Source: Bacteroidota bacterium
GTDB lineage: Bacteria > Bacteroidota > Bacteroidia > Bacteroidales > UBA12481
Reading direction: 5' to 3'
Length of the DNA: 49,358 nucleotides
Assembly (NCBI GenBank): GCA_018669475.1
Contig: JABHCC010000090.1
Span: forward strand, 1 to 49,358
Of this stretch, positions 27,683-35,911 are shown in pieces (the first letter of the stretch is position 1; every line of letters begins with the position of its first letter). Both the position numbers and the translations under genes were made by a program. The notes beneath the pieces were generated by a model. The model searched no databases. It was not told where the DNA came from and saw only the letters and a program-made list of their open reading frames with translations.

Positions 27683-28156
27683 TTATTTTCTGCGGAAATG
27701 TTTGAATATAAACCGGGAGTGGTTTTCCTCCCGGATGATATCCCAGTCCTCCAATTTGATAAGGGGAAAGTAAGTGTTTCCTTCAAATGATCCTTTGATG
27801 AAGGATAAGTACATTTCATCTGCCAGATCAATGGCAACTTTGTAGATGGATCCACCTCCGGCAATGAAAATCCTTTGTGTGTGAAGTTTTGCTTCTTCAA
27901 TAGCTGCTTCCAGAGATGGAACGGCTTTGGCTCCAGTAATTGAGGCTTGCCGGGTAATTACCAGAACACGTGTTTTTTTGAGGTCTTTGCCATATATATT
28001 ATATGATTTTCTTCCCATGATAACAGTGTTACCTTCCACAAAATCAAGATATTGCTGATATTCTTCAGGAATACTCCAAGGCAAACCACTCTCATTTCCG
28101 ATTACATGATTCCCTGTCATAGCTGAGATGATAATAACAAGTTTTGAATTCTCCAT
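27683..28156 (-). CDS. folA: Dihydrofolate reductase
   Basis: This 157-residue protein has the DHFR fold motifs: VIIISAMTGNHVIGNESGLP with the substrate loop PWSIPEEYQQY (Glu in place of the usual Asp/Glu acid), NTVIMGRKSYN for NADPH binding, and IFIAGGGSIYKVAI. It makes tetrahydrofolate for thymidylate, purine and methionine synthesis. Thymidylate synthase, often upstream of folA, is not in this window. Upstream are a 29-codon gene scar and the gene at 28274, all on the minus strand. Confidence 0.95.
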   Translation of the reverse strand: MENSKLVIIISAMTGNHVIGNESGLPWSIPEEYQQYLDFVEGNTVIMGRKSYNIYGKDLKKTRVLVITRQASITGAKAVPSLEAAIEEAKLHTQRIFIAGGGSIYKVAIDLADEMYLSFIKGSFEGNTYFPLIKLEDWDIIREENHSRFIFKHFRRK

Positions 28157-28168
28157 AGTTTATAGTCT

Positions 28169-28258
28169 TTATATCAGGGTAACATCACACATTACTTCAA
28201 GAAGGGCTTCTGGATTGTCAAGAACTTTATACCATTTAATTTCTGTTTTCGAACTCAT
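28169..28258 (-). pseudogene. Scar of a Rieske-type (possibly Rieske/TPP-enzyme) gene
   Basis: A 29-codon frame begins MSSKTEIKWYKVLDNPE, which resembles the start of Bacteroidota proteins with an N-terminal Rieske 2Fe-2S domain (IKWYKVLD-PEELPEG). It then ends ALLEVMCDVTLI, which resembles the closing strand of thiamine-pyrophosphate enzymes (ALVEV-D). Some Bacteroidota proteins fuse these two domains, so an in-frame internal deletion that kept only both ends is possible. The iron-sulfur ligands are absent. A chance small ORF cannot be excluded. Confidence 0.45.
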
Positions 28259-28273
28259 ATGCAAGGTGGTATT

Positions 28274-29110
28274 TTAGCTATACGCTTCTTTAAAAATTTT
28301 GATTCCTGATCGAAAAAAAGACAAAACCATTGCCTGCTGATCATAAGATGTGCCAGCTTTCATTATTTCGGAGTGAGTAAGTACTCCACCATGCCAACCT
28401 GTTTTACTCCATTCACCTGCATCCGGAGAAGGCAATTCATTAAAACCCTCCAGGTTTTCGTGAGACCAGATATTAAGATAAAAATAGGGCTCTTTAATCA
28501 TGCTATCCGGAATAGCCCATCCGAAGCCAAGAGATTTAGTGACTTCTTTTTGGTCATTCCAAGCAATGTTTTCAATACCACCTGTATCGAAATGCTCTGG
28601 CCATACTCGTATGCTGGAAGCATTGTCTAAATCCTCTGCAATTTGGGTGATGATCGTTTCGGCATTTTGCCGATAATGTGTATTCTCATTAAAAGCCTCC
28701 TGATCAGGTATACTAAACATTCCGCCCACATGCAGATCATGGCTTGGAATAGGATTATTGGGTTTGTTGAGGAGGTTTGAAGTATCCACTCCGTTTTGTT
28801 CGAGTGCTTCCCTAAGCTCTTTGTACACAGCCTCCTGTGTTTTTCCAATCAAAGAAATTGCCTTATTAGTGGTTTTACCTTCTCTGATCAGATGAAGCTG
28901 TAAGCTCGACAATTGCAGACCAACACTAAGGCCATTGGGAAGTGTATTTCCGACTAGCATTTTTGATTCGGCCACATAGCCCATATTGGTATTGCTTTGA
29001 TCTGGCAGCTGTGGTAATAAGTACCAGCCTGCCATTCCTACATACTGAGAGGCATGATGTTGTTGAATTAAGGCTTCATGTATTATCGGATTAAAAGCTT
29101 GAGTTATCAT
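28274..29110 (-). CDS. Conserved hypothetical protein
   Basis: This 278-residue protein has no signal peptide and is probably cytoplasmic. Recognisable blocks are IRVWPEHFDTGGI, a metal- or substrate-site-like WPxHFD, then KEPYFYLNIW and GEWSKTGWHGGVL near the end. The same order (WPHHFD, EPYFYV, W-TEGW-GAVL) occurs in a widespread family of uncharacterised bacterial proteins that I recall only without a name. It lies downstream of the hydrolase at 29204 (about 93 nt gap) and upstream of folA. I give no function. Confidence 0.72.
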   Translation of the reverse strand: MITQAFNPIIHEALIQQHHASQYVGMAGWYLLPQLPDQSNTNMGYVAESKMLVGNTLPNGLSVGLQLSSLQLHLIREGKTTNKAISLIGKTQEAVYKELREALEQNGVDTSNLLNKPNNPIPSHDLHVGGMFSIPDQEAFNENTHYRQNAETIITQIAEDLDNASSIRVWPEHFDTGGIENIAWNDQKEVTKSLGFGWAIPDSMIKEPYFYLNIWSHENLEGFNELPSPDAGEWSKTGWHGGVLTHSEIMKAGTSYDQQAMVLSFFRSGIKIFKEAYS

Positions 29111-29203
29111 GCTGTTGATTTGTTTAATGTTAGAACTTTCTTTGCCTGTATAGTCGCTAAAAGAAGGTCATCCTTACAAAAAAACAAATGCAATACCGAT
29201 TTG

Positions 29204-30499
29204 TTAATCGTCAATAGCCTGAAACACCAGTTGGCGAAACTTCCATGCGGTATTGTCTGTGTAATTACCCTGTGTTTGTTTCATCATGATTCCGATGATT
29301 TGCTCAACGGGATCAGCGAAGTACTGAGTATTGAAATATCCGCTCCAGTCAAAGGTTCCATTACTACCGCGGCCACCCATATCTTCTCCTAACTGATTAA
29401 GTACGCTAAATGCCAGTCCGAAATGTGAATCTCTGCCTTCCCAGATATCGCCAATTTGGTTGCTCAGAATTACATCCACTGTTGTTCGGCTCAGAATTCT
29501 TACTCCATTAAGTTCACCTTTATTGAGGTACATCTGGAGGAAGGTAGCGTAGTCTTTTGCGGTGCTTGAAAGGCCGGCTCCTCCGGCGAAAAAGCGTTTT
29601 GCTCCTGAAATGGGATAGTCAGGGTCGTACAAGGTTTTAGGGAATCTTTGCCACTCTCCATCAAGGGGGTACTGGACGGGGGCCAGGCGATCAGCTATTT
29701 CATCCGGCAGGTAAAACCAGGTATCATGCATGCCCAGTGGATCTAATAATCTTTCACGGAGAAACTTGTCGAAAGGCATTCCTGAAATAATCTCGATAAA
29801 ATAGCCCAGCACATCCAGGCCTTCGCTATATGTGAAATCCTCACCTGGATTATGGTGGAGTGGTAATTTTGCCAGTTTCTTGATATTTTCCTCAATTGTG
29901 ATGTTTTCAGTGGTGAATGCATCAATTATGCCAGCCTTTTGGTATATCATTGTAAAACGTTCGTCTGCATCAATCATACCATATCCGATTCCGGATTTAT
30001 GACTGAGTAAATCACGTATAGTAATCTCTCTTTTTGCCGGGATAGTGGTATATGAAGTGTCACTATAGCGAAAATTGTTCAGAACCTGCGGGTTTTTAAA
30101 TTCCGGAATATACCTTGAAATCGGGTCATCCAGTCTGAACTTTCCTTCTTCCCAAAGCATCATTACTGCTGTGGAGGTAATAGCTTTGGTTTGAGAGGCT
30201 ATGCGAAAAATATCATCAGTCTTCATAGCCCTGCCTGCCTGACTATCAGCCATCCCATAAGCTTTGTTAAGCACAATTTTTCCTTTTCTGGCTACCAGAA
30301 CCACAATCCCTGGAATGTCCTCCGATGCAACTGTTTCTTTACACATGGCATCAATGAGTGCCAAACGCTCCGATGACATACCTACTTGCTCCGGTTTCGC
30401 TTTAGAGAGGGGAGGGGAATTATTAATTGACTGAGTCTGAGCGAATCCGGAGGAGAGAATAATCAATGAAAATAGCAGGAGGCTGAATATGTTTTTCAT
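29204..30499 (-). CDS. Secreted serine hydrolase, class C beta-lactamase/esterase-like
   Basis: This 431-residue protein has a signal peptide ending SGFAQ. The catalytic SxxK is SQTK at 102-105 in FRIASQTKAI, and the second motif YSE (in FTYSEGLDVLG) replaces the canonical YxN. HxG-like features near the C-terminus (FGLAFSVLN, GSNGTFDWSGYFNTQYFADP) fit the DUF-type beta-lactamase family used for esterases, D-aminopeptidases and penicillin-binding proteins. Substrate is unknown; antibiotic resistance should not be assumed. It is probably periplasmic. Confidence 0.9.
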   Translation of the reverse strand: MKNIFSLLLFSLIILSSGFAQTQSINNSPPLSKAKPEQVGMSSERLALIDAMCKETVASEDIPGIVVLVARKGKIVLNKAYGMADSQAGRAMKTDDIFRIASQTKAITSTAVMMLWEEGKFRLDDPISRYIPEFKNPQVLNNFRYSDTSYTTIPAKREITIRDLLSHKSGIGYGMIDADERFTMIYQKAGIIDAFTTENITIEENIKKLAKLPLHHNPGEDFTYSEGLDVLGYFIEIISGMPFDKFLRERLLDPLGMHDTWFYLPDEIADRLAPVQYPLDGEWQRFPKTLYDPDYPISGAKRFFAGGAGLSSTAKDYATFLQMYLNKGELNGVRILSRTTVDVILSNQIGDIWEGRDSHFGLAFSVLNQLGEDMGGRGSNGTFDWSGYFNTQYFADPVEQIIGIMMKQTQGNYTDNTAWKFRQLVFQAIDD

Positions 30500-30665
30500 C
30501 CGTTTATATTTAATTTTTTTCCTTTTGTCATGCTCGGTTCATAATCGGGGAATATTTATCATTCAAATTTGATGTAATTTATGAATATTTTGTGTAAAAG
30601 GGATATTGCGTACTGAAAGTACTTTGCGATAAATCAGTTATGACAGGGAGCTTCGTAGTAAATTA

Positions 30666-30701
30666 AATTATGTAATTAAATACGTAATTAATTACATAAT
30701 T
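30666..30701. repeat. AT-rich inverted repeat (14-bp arms)
   Basis: AATTATGTAATTAA at 30666-30679 is perfectly complementary to 30688-30701 around an 8-nt loop. The stop codon of the small minus-strand ORF lies within the right arm, so the hairpin could terminate that transcript, or be an operator or cruciform site. Confidence 0.6.
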
Positions 30702-30877
30702 AATTTTCTGGAAAGTGTTGATTGATTGGGTCCTGGATACTGAATCGCTTTCCAACAACCATCAGTCTTTTTACTATCCCAGACTAATCTCTTATAATTT
30801 GGGGACTTGATATTATCACAAACCCCACCACTTCGGTTAAAAAACCGACAGTTTTTACAGATTTTTTCCAAATCCAA
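30692..30877 (-). CDS. Possible small four-cysteine (zinc-ribbon-like) protein
   Basis: This 61-codon frame encodes a CKNCRFF motif, then GVCDN and DGCW, a C-x2-C ... C ... C set that could bind zinc or an iron-sulfur cluster. The pattern resembles small bacterial CxxC proteins. Against it, the only available start is TTG at 30877, and there is no clear ribosome site. It may be a real small gene, or the end of a decayed one. Confidence 0.4.
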   Translation of the reverse strand: MDLEKICKNCRFFNRSGGVCDNIKSPNYKRLVWDSKKTDGCWKAIQYPGPNQSTLSRKLIM

Positions 30878-31111
30878 GAGTTTTACGTGTTCCGGGCTGA
30901 AAGGTACTGAAAAATCTGAGTAATTTCAAATAATGCCATTGATTGAGAGATGTATTGGCTTGATATAAAAATGAATATGGGTTAGATAAAAAAGATGACA
31001 TTTGAGCCATTTTCATAGCGCTTAAGCAAATATGAAAGGGCTATTGCACAGCATCAATAATAGTCGGTGGGAATTGTATATTTAAGCCTGTATTTTTTTA
31101 ATCCATCCATC

Positions 31112-34030
31112 ATGAGAACAATCCTTGTCAGCTTCCTGATTGTGTTGGCCATTAATTGTCCGGCTCAGAACCAAAATAATCATTCGTTTTCTGAATTGAG
31201 CTTCAGAAATGTTGGCCCCAGCAGGGGTGGACGAGTAACAACTGTTGCTGGAATTGAAACCAGTCCTTCAATTTTTTACATGGGAGCTACTGGAGGAGGA
31301 GTATGGAAAACCACCAATTACGGACAAAGCTGGAAAAATATATCCGATGGTTTTTTTGCGACTGGTTCTGTAGGCGCTATACGTGTAGCTCAGGGCAATC
31401 CTGATATAGTGTATGTGGGAACAGGATCAGACGGGATGCGTAGCAATGTAATAATTGGAAAAGGGATGTATCGTTCAAAAGATGCAGGAAAAACCTGGGA
31501 TTTCATCGGTTTAAAAAATGCCGGGCAAATTGGAGCTGTAGAAATTCATCCTGATAATCCGGATATCTGTTATGTGGCCGCAATTGGCAATCCTTTTGGA
31601 CCCAATAAGGAAAGGGGAGTGTATAAAACCATTGACGGAGGCGAGAATTGGAAGCATGTATTATTTATTTCAGATAAAACAGGTGTAGTCGATCTGGAGA
31701 TTGCTCCCGATAATTCTGATATTATCTATGCCTCTGTTTGGACAGTTGATCGAAAACCATGGACCATTATTTCAGGATCGGAAGAAGGAGGTGTGTATAA
31801 AAGCAGCGATGCTGGTGATAATTGGAAGAAGTTAAGTAATGGCCTGCCGGATGGAGTCGTTGGCAAGTCTGATTTGGCCGTTTGCCTGGCCGATCCTGCT
31901 AATCTTTATGTTTTAATGGAAGCAGCTGATGGCAAAAACGGACTTTATTTTTCTGATGATTACGGTGAGAGCTTCAGCTTACTAAGTGATTATCGCTCAC
32001 TGCTTGACCGACCATTTTATTATTGCAACATTGACGTAGATCCCACCAATCCGGATATAATCTATGTGAATACAACAGGTTGCCACAAGTCAGTTGACAA
32101 GGGTGAGACCTGGCGTCGCTTATCCACCCCACATGGAGACAATCATGATATCTGGATTAATCCATCCGATCCGAATGTGATGATTCAGTCAAATGATGGC
32201 GGAGCCAATGTAAGCAGGGATGGGGGACAAACATGGTCAACACAGGGAAATCAGCCTACAGCAGAACTATACCAGGTAAATGTGGATGATCAGTTTCCAT
32301 ATTGGCTATATGCGGGGCAACAAGATAATTCCACACTGGCAATTCCCAGCACAAGCACAACTTCATCAAGGCGGGGCAGCACTAGTATTATGTCAGTTGG
32401 AGGCTGTGAAACTGGTCCGGCCATTCCAAAACCCGGAAATCATAACATTGTTTATGCTAATTGTAAGGGTCGATTTGGGGTATTTAATAAGATATCAAGG
32501 GTAGAGAAGCAGTATTATGTGGGTGCTGCCAATATGTACGGACATAATCCCAAAGATTTGAAATATCGTTTTCAGCGTGTATCGCCGATATTCATATCCC
32601 CCCATAACCCGGATGTTGTTTATCACGCTTCGCAATATTTGCATAAAACCACAGATGACGGAGTGACCTGGGAAACTATTTCACCCGATCTAACAGCTTT
32701 TACCCCTGAAACTCAGGTGGTTTCCGGGAGTCCTATTACTCGTGACATCACTGGTGAGGAGTTCTATAGTACCATCTATTCTTTGAATGAATCTCCTCTT
32801 CAGGAAGGTGTAATCTGGGTTGGAGCAAATGATGGTCCGGTTCACCTTACAAGAAACGGAGGTCAAAGCTGGGAAGATGTAACCCCTCCTGATCTGCCCC
32901 CGGGTGGTCGGGTACAAACTATTGAAGCTTCGCCTCATGATGCTGCGAAAGCCTACATAGCTGTGTTACGGTACCAGCTCAACGATTTTAGTCCGCATAT
33001 ATACCGTACCACAGATTATGGTAAATCCTGGGTTCGAATTTCAACAGGTGAGAACGGAATTCCAATTGATCATCCGACCCGGGTAATCAGGGAGGATCCT
33101 GACAGAGAGGGTTTACTTTATGCCGGTACTGAATTTGGATTGTTTGTGTCATTCAATGATGGGAAAAGCTGGATATCTTTTCAGCAGAACCTTCCTGTGG
33201 TGCCTGTTACCGATATTAAGGTTCATCAGAAGGATTTGGTTTTATCTACCATGGGACGTTCATTTTGGATTATGGATGACATCAGCCCTCTGCACGAATT
33301 TTCAAAAACAGCTCATGCATCTGTTCAATTGTTTACCCCACGCACGGCATATCGATCAAGAGATACCCGTGGTGCTACTATTCATTATATGCTGACGGAT
33401 AAGGCCGATTCGGTAAGAGTTGAAATTTTGGATCAGGAGGGAAAGACAATTTCTCAACTCAAAGCATCAAAGAAAAAAGGTTTACATCGTCTCACCTGGG
33501 GATTAAATCATGGTGGGGCCAGCGCAGCATCCGGCAGGAGAGGATTTTCAGGACCAAAGGCAGTACCAGGAGAGTATGCGCTTAGATTAACTGTGGATGA
33601 AAAGGTTTTTGAGACAAGTTTTTCTGTTTTAGCCGACCCGCGCGTGGTGGCTGATGGGATGACTCTGGCCTATTTTCAGGAACAGTTTGATTTGAGTGTT
33701 AAGGTGAAAGACTTGCAGGATGAGGCAAAATTGTTTCAGGGAGACCTTGACTCTGTTTTATCGAAACTTAATGAGGACGCAGAGGCAAAAGGCAAGAGGG
33801 CTAGAAGACAGACGGCCAAAATCACCAATCTACTTAAAATATTAACGGTGGTTCGGAGTGAGCTGGTAAGTGATTCAGGGGTTTATCCTCAGCCTATGTT
33901 GACAAATCAGATTGGGTATCTATATTCTATGGTGAGTAGGGCTGATCAAAAGCCAGGTAATGAGGCTTATGTCAGATACAAGGAGCTGAAATCACGGTTA
34001 GAACTATTAGAAAAACTTGCTGATTTGTAA
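31112..34030 (+). CDS. Secreted VPS10/sortilin-type BNR repeat protein
   Basis: This 972-residue protein starts at the ATG at 31112, directly before a signal peptide (MRTILVSFLIVLAINCPAQ); the upstream in-frame TTG at 31067 would add 15 residues ahead of it. The mature part is an array of Asp-box/BNR repeats of form S-D-x-G-x-x-W: SKDAGKTWDFIG, TIDGGENWKHV, SSDAGDNWKKL, SRDGGQTWSTQG, TRNGGQSWEDV, TTDYGKSWVRIS. These make a 10-bladed type propeller. The last 200 residues form an Ig-like (QLFTPRTAYRSRD) and helical tail typical of the Bacteroidota glycosyl hydrolase/VPS10 family. Enzyme activity is unproven. The broken gene at 34084 follows. Confidence 0.9.
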   Translation: MRTILVSFLIVLAINCPAQNQNNHSFSELSFRNVGPSRGGRVTTVAGIETSPSIFYMGATGGGVWKTTNYGQSWKNISDGFFATGSVGAIRVAQGNPDIVYVGTGSDGMRSNVIIGKGMYRSKDAGKTWDFIGLKNAGQIGAVEIHPDNPDICYVAAIGNPFGPNKERGVYKTIDGGENWKHVLFISDKTGVVDLEIAPDNSDIIYASVWTVDRKPWTIISGSEEGGVYKSSDAGDNWKKLSNGLPDGVVGKSDLAVCLADPANLYVLMEAADGKNGLYFSDDYGESFSLLSDYRSLLDRPFYYCNIDVDPTNPDIIYVNTTGCHKSVDKGETWRRLSTPHGDNHDIWINPSDPNVMIQSNDGGANVSRDGGQTWSTQGNQPTAELYQVNVDDQFPYWLYAGQQDNSTLAIPSTSTTSSRRGSTSIMSVGGCETGPAIPKPGNHNIVYANCKGRFGVFNKISRVEKQYYVGAANMYGHNPKDLKYRFQRVSPIFISPHNPDVVYHASQYLHKTTDDGVTWETISPDLTAFTPETQVVSGSPITRDITGEEFYSTIYSLNESPLQEGVIWVGANDGPVHLTRNGGQSWEDVTPPDLPPGGRVQTIEASPHDAAKAYIAVLRYQLNDFSPHIYRTTDYGKSWVRISTGENGIPIDHPTRVIREDPDREGLLYAGTEFGLFVSFNDGKSWISFQQNLPVVPVTDIKVHQKDLVLSTMGRSFWIMDDISPLHEFSKTAHASVQLFTPRTAYRSRDTRGATIHYMLTDKADSVRVEILDQEGKTISQLKASKKKGLHRLTWGLNHGGASAASGRRGFSGPKAVPGEYALRLTVDEKVFETSFSVLADPRVVADGMTLAYFQEQFDLSVKVKDLQDEAKLFQGDLDSVLSKLNEDAEAKGKRARRQTAKITNLLKILTVVRSELVSDSGVYPQPMLTNQIGYLYSMVSRADQKPGNEAYVRYKELKSRLELLEKLADL

Positions 34031-34083
34031 GGAATAGCTACTTCTTGCGACATAGATATTGAACATTTAGTTTACAATATTCT

Positions 34084-34418
34084 ATGAACGCAAAGACAGT
34101 AGGGTTAATCATAATTTTGTTCTGGCTGTGGGGAGGATCGTTCTCCCTGCAGGCTCAGAGCAATACAGTTCATCAGGTAAACAGTAGTGATTTTCAGCGA
34201 TTTGTTAGCGATAATGAAGGTGTATTGCTGGATGTACGAACCAGCTTCATTTGCTTAAGGTCAATACTGATGCCTCCCGCAGTTTAGTCAAAACTCTCTC
34301 TGTTCCCAGTGTACCGTATCTGGCCTTGTATAAAAATGGCAAGAAGGTGTTTTCAAATATCGGATTGATGGAAGGTCACGAGCTGGAGGGGGTTTTAAGT
34401 GGATATCTTGGGGAATAA
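34084..34418 (+). pseudogene. Broken rhodanese/thioredoxin-like secreted protein
   Basis: The first frame (34084-34287) has a signal peptide (ending SLQAQ) and a rhodanese-like opening, VHQVNSSDFQRF...GVLLDVRT, then goes out of frame. A second frame, from about 34241 to the TAA at 34416-34418, encodes a thioredoxin-fold end: LLKVNTDASRSLVKTLSVPS, then VPYLALYKNGKKVF. Bacteroidota have proteins in which a rhodanese domain is followed by a thioredoxin domain. Here the middle is missing and the ends are joined out of frame, so this is a deletion pseudogene. It lies 53 nt after the VPS10-type gene. Confidence 0.75.
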
Positions 34419-34478
34419 TAAGGCTTAGGGCATAAGGGTTAAGGCTTAAGGGAAAAATAAGGCTTAAGGATTAAGTAT
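34419..34478. repeat. Degenerate 7-bp tandem repeat, TAAGGNN type
   Basis: Units of seven bases in phase: TAAGGCT, TAGGGCA, TAAGGGT, TAAGGCT, TAAGGGA, then a 4-nt break and TAAGGCT, TAAGGAT, TAAGTAT. They begin at the stop of the broken gene and run towards the GACC array at 34492. Confidence 0.8.
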
Positions 34479-34491
34479 AAGTATTAGGACT

Positions 34492-34589
34492 AATGACCAA
34501 CGACCAATGACCAACGACCAATGACCAACGACTAATGACCAGCGACTAATGACCAACGACCAATGACCATGGACTAGCGACCATTGACC
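34492..34589. repeat. 7-bp tandem repeat array, 14 units (AATGACC/AACGACC)
   Basis: Fourteen unbroken heptamers, 98 bp in all, mostly alternating AATGACC and AACGACC, i.e. GGTCATT and GGTCGTT on the other strand. One weaker unit precedes them at 34485. The array ends 10 nt before the stop codon of the minus-strand gene at 34600 and lies between convergent genes. Confidence 0.9.
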
Positions 34590-34599
34590 GTTTTCTTTT

Positions 34600-35697
34600 C
34601 TATTCAATATATTCTGATAGTATCCGTCGCAATCCGCCTTCTTCCTGATAGCCGACAATTTTGCGAACTCCATTTCCTTGTGGATCAACGAGGATCATTG
34701 TTGGATAGCCTGTGATTCCATATTCTAAGGGGTAGGTTTTTGTATTGTCATTGACTTGGGTCCAGATGGCACCGTCGTGTTCTATGGCTTCGAGCCAGCG
34801 TTCGTAATTCTTTGGTTTGTCGACAGAGACGGAAATGATCTCGAAATTCTTCGAGTCTTTCCAGTCAGCATAAATATTGATCAGGTGGGGTGTTAATTTT
34901 CTACACCAGTGGCAGTCGACATACCAAAAATCAAGCAGTACCCATTTGCCTTTGAAATCCGAGAGGGAAACCATTTCGCCTTCAGGGTTTGGATATGTGA
35001 ATTCAGGAACGGGTTTTCCGTTTGTGGTGCGTTCGGCAATTTCATGTTGGTCAAGAATGCCCTGATAGCGCTTGTCCCCTTCAAATTCTTTGAAATGCTC
35101 AACATAAAAAGCCAGATCACTGGCAGATTCGGTTCTTACAAGGGGTAAGGTGATCACCAATCCGGCATAATTAGGATTTTCTTTGATTAGTTTGCGGGTG
35201 AGATCTGTTTTTCGCTTTTTCACTTCTTCCTGAATGATCCAGGCTTCTTCGCATTCCTCCTTTGATCTTGGCTCTTTTTTGTATACTGTATTCCATCCGC
35301 GCCAGGCGACTTTGACTTCATCTTCAAGGGGTTTTAAGTGCTCGAAAAGATCTTGCAGAATTATGTTGTTTTCGGTGCCTCCCAATTCAAATCCTCTGGC
35401 TTCAGAATAGGTCACTTCAATAATTCCGGGTTCCAGAATCATACGGGTTCTGATTTGTAGGGGGTAAGGAAATCCCAACGAGACAAGGGTTGGGAAAGAA
35501 TCAACTGTACCGGTAAACTCTGCTTTCCCATCAACTATAGCGACCGTATCTTCAGTGACATACCAATGGTTGTGTACCATTACTGAATCGGGCTCATCTT
35601 CTAGTGTTACGATTATTTTGTATTCATTTTCCCCCAATTTTGGTGTGCATGACATTATGATTGTGAGGATTCCGAGAATGAGGATAAAATGTTTCAT
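34600..35697 (-). CDS. TlpA-like thioredoxin-fold lipoprotein
   Basis: This 365-residue lipoprotein (signal MKHFILILGILTIIMSC, Cys17) has an N-terminal DUF4369-like beta domain (about 25-110) and a helical middle. The C-terminal AhpC/TSA-thioredoxin domain has the active site C262-HW-C265 in VDCHWCRK, and GYPTMILVD carries the cis-proline. Such proteins are periplasmic thiol-disulfide reductases. It flanks the copper cluster and has heptamer arrays on both sides: 34492-34589 after its end and 35737-35834 before its start. A link to copper stress is possible but is inferred only from position. Confidence 0.9.
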   Translation of the reverse strand: MKHFILILGILTIIMSCTPKLGENEYKIIVTLEDEPDSVMVHNHWYVTEDTVAIVDGKAEFTGTVDSFPTLVSLGFPYPLQIRTRMILEPGIIEVTYSEARGFELGGTENNIILQDLFEHLKPLEDEVKVAWRGWNTVYKKEPRSKEECEEAWIIQEEVKKRKTDLTRKLIKENPNYAGLVITLPLVRTESASDLAFYVEHFKEFEGDKRYQGILDQHEIAERTTNGKPVPEFTYPNPEGEMVSLSDFKGKWVLLDFWYVDCHWCRKLTPHLINIYADWKDSKNFEIISVSVDKPKNYERWLEAIEHDGAIWTQVNDNTKTYPLEYGITGYPTMILVDPQGNGVRKIVGYQEEGGLRRILSEYIE

Positions 35698-35736
35698 GGG
35701 TATTTTTTAGGAAAAGTAGTTAATTTAAATTAAAAA

Positions 35737-35834
35737 GGTTCGGGGTCCGGGGTCCGGGGTTCGGGGTCCGGGGTCCGAAGTCCGAAGTCCAAAGTCCGGG
35801 GTCGATGGTCGTTGGTCGATGGTCGTTGGTCTGG
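35737..35834. repeat. 7-bp tandem repeat array, 14 units (GGTCNNN)
   Basis: Fourteen exact-length heptamers, 98 bp: GGTTCGG, GGTCCGG (x2), GGTTCGG, GGTCCGG, GGTCCGA, AGTCCGA, AGTCCAA, AGTCCGG, GGTCGAT, GGTCGTT, GGTCGAT, GGTCGTT, GGTCTGG. It lies in the gap between divergent genes, 39 nt upstream of the TlpA-like start. The first three bases stay fixed while the last three change in blocks. Confidence 0.92.
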
Positions 35835-35911
35835 AGGTTTCGGTTTGTTTTGGGAATTATTTAACATGGGATTTGATGGAAACAACTTATGTTTGTGTCG
35901 TATTATATGTA

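Larger units (their letters stand above)
30500..31111. other. Long AT-rich intergenic region
   Basis: This stretch of 612 nt separates the divergent hydrolase and VPS10-type genes. It holds only a doubtful small ORF (30692-30877, minus strand) and a strong AT-only hairpin at 30666-30701. I could not find a convincing TAnnTTTG/TTTG pair in front of the gene at 31112. Confidence 0.5.

Noticed and set aside
29204-30499. Antibiotic-resistance beta-lactamase
   Set aside because: The family is mostly esterases and peptidases and the YxN motif is altered, so resistance cannot be claimed.
34464-34688. Minus-strand ORF of repeated WSLV units
   Set aside because: It is the heptamer array translated (three repeats make a 21-base unit read as seven residues), not a gene.
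35737-35834. CRISPR array
   Set aside because: Units are 7 bp and continuous with no spacers, and there are no cas genes.
35819-35911. Longer starts for the HYC_CC_PP gene
   Set aside because: They begin in or just after the heptamer array and put a non-signal sequence ahead of a normal signal peptide.
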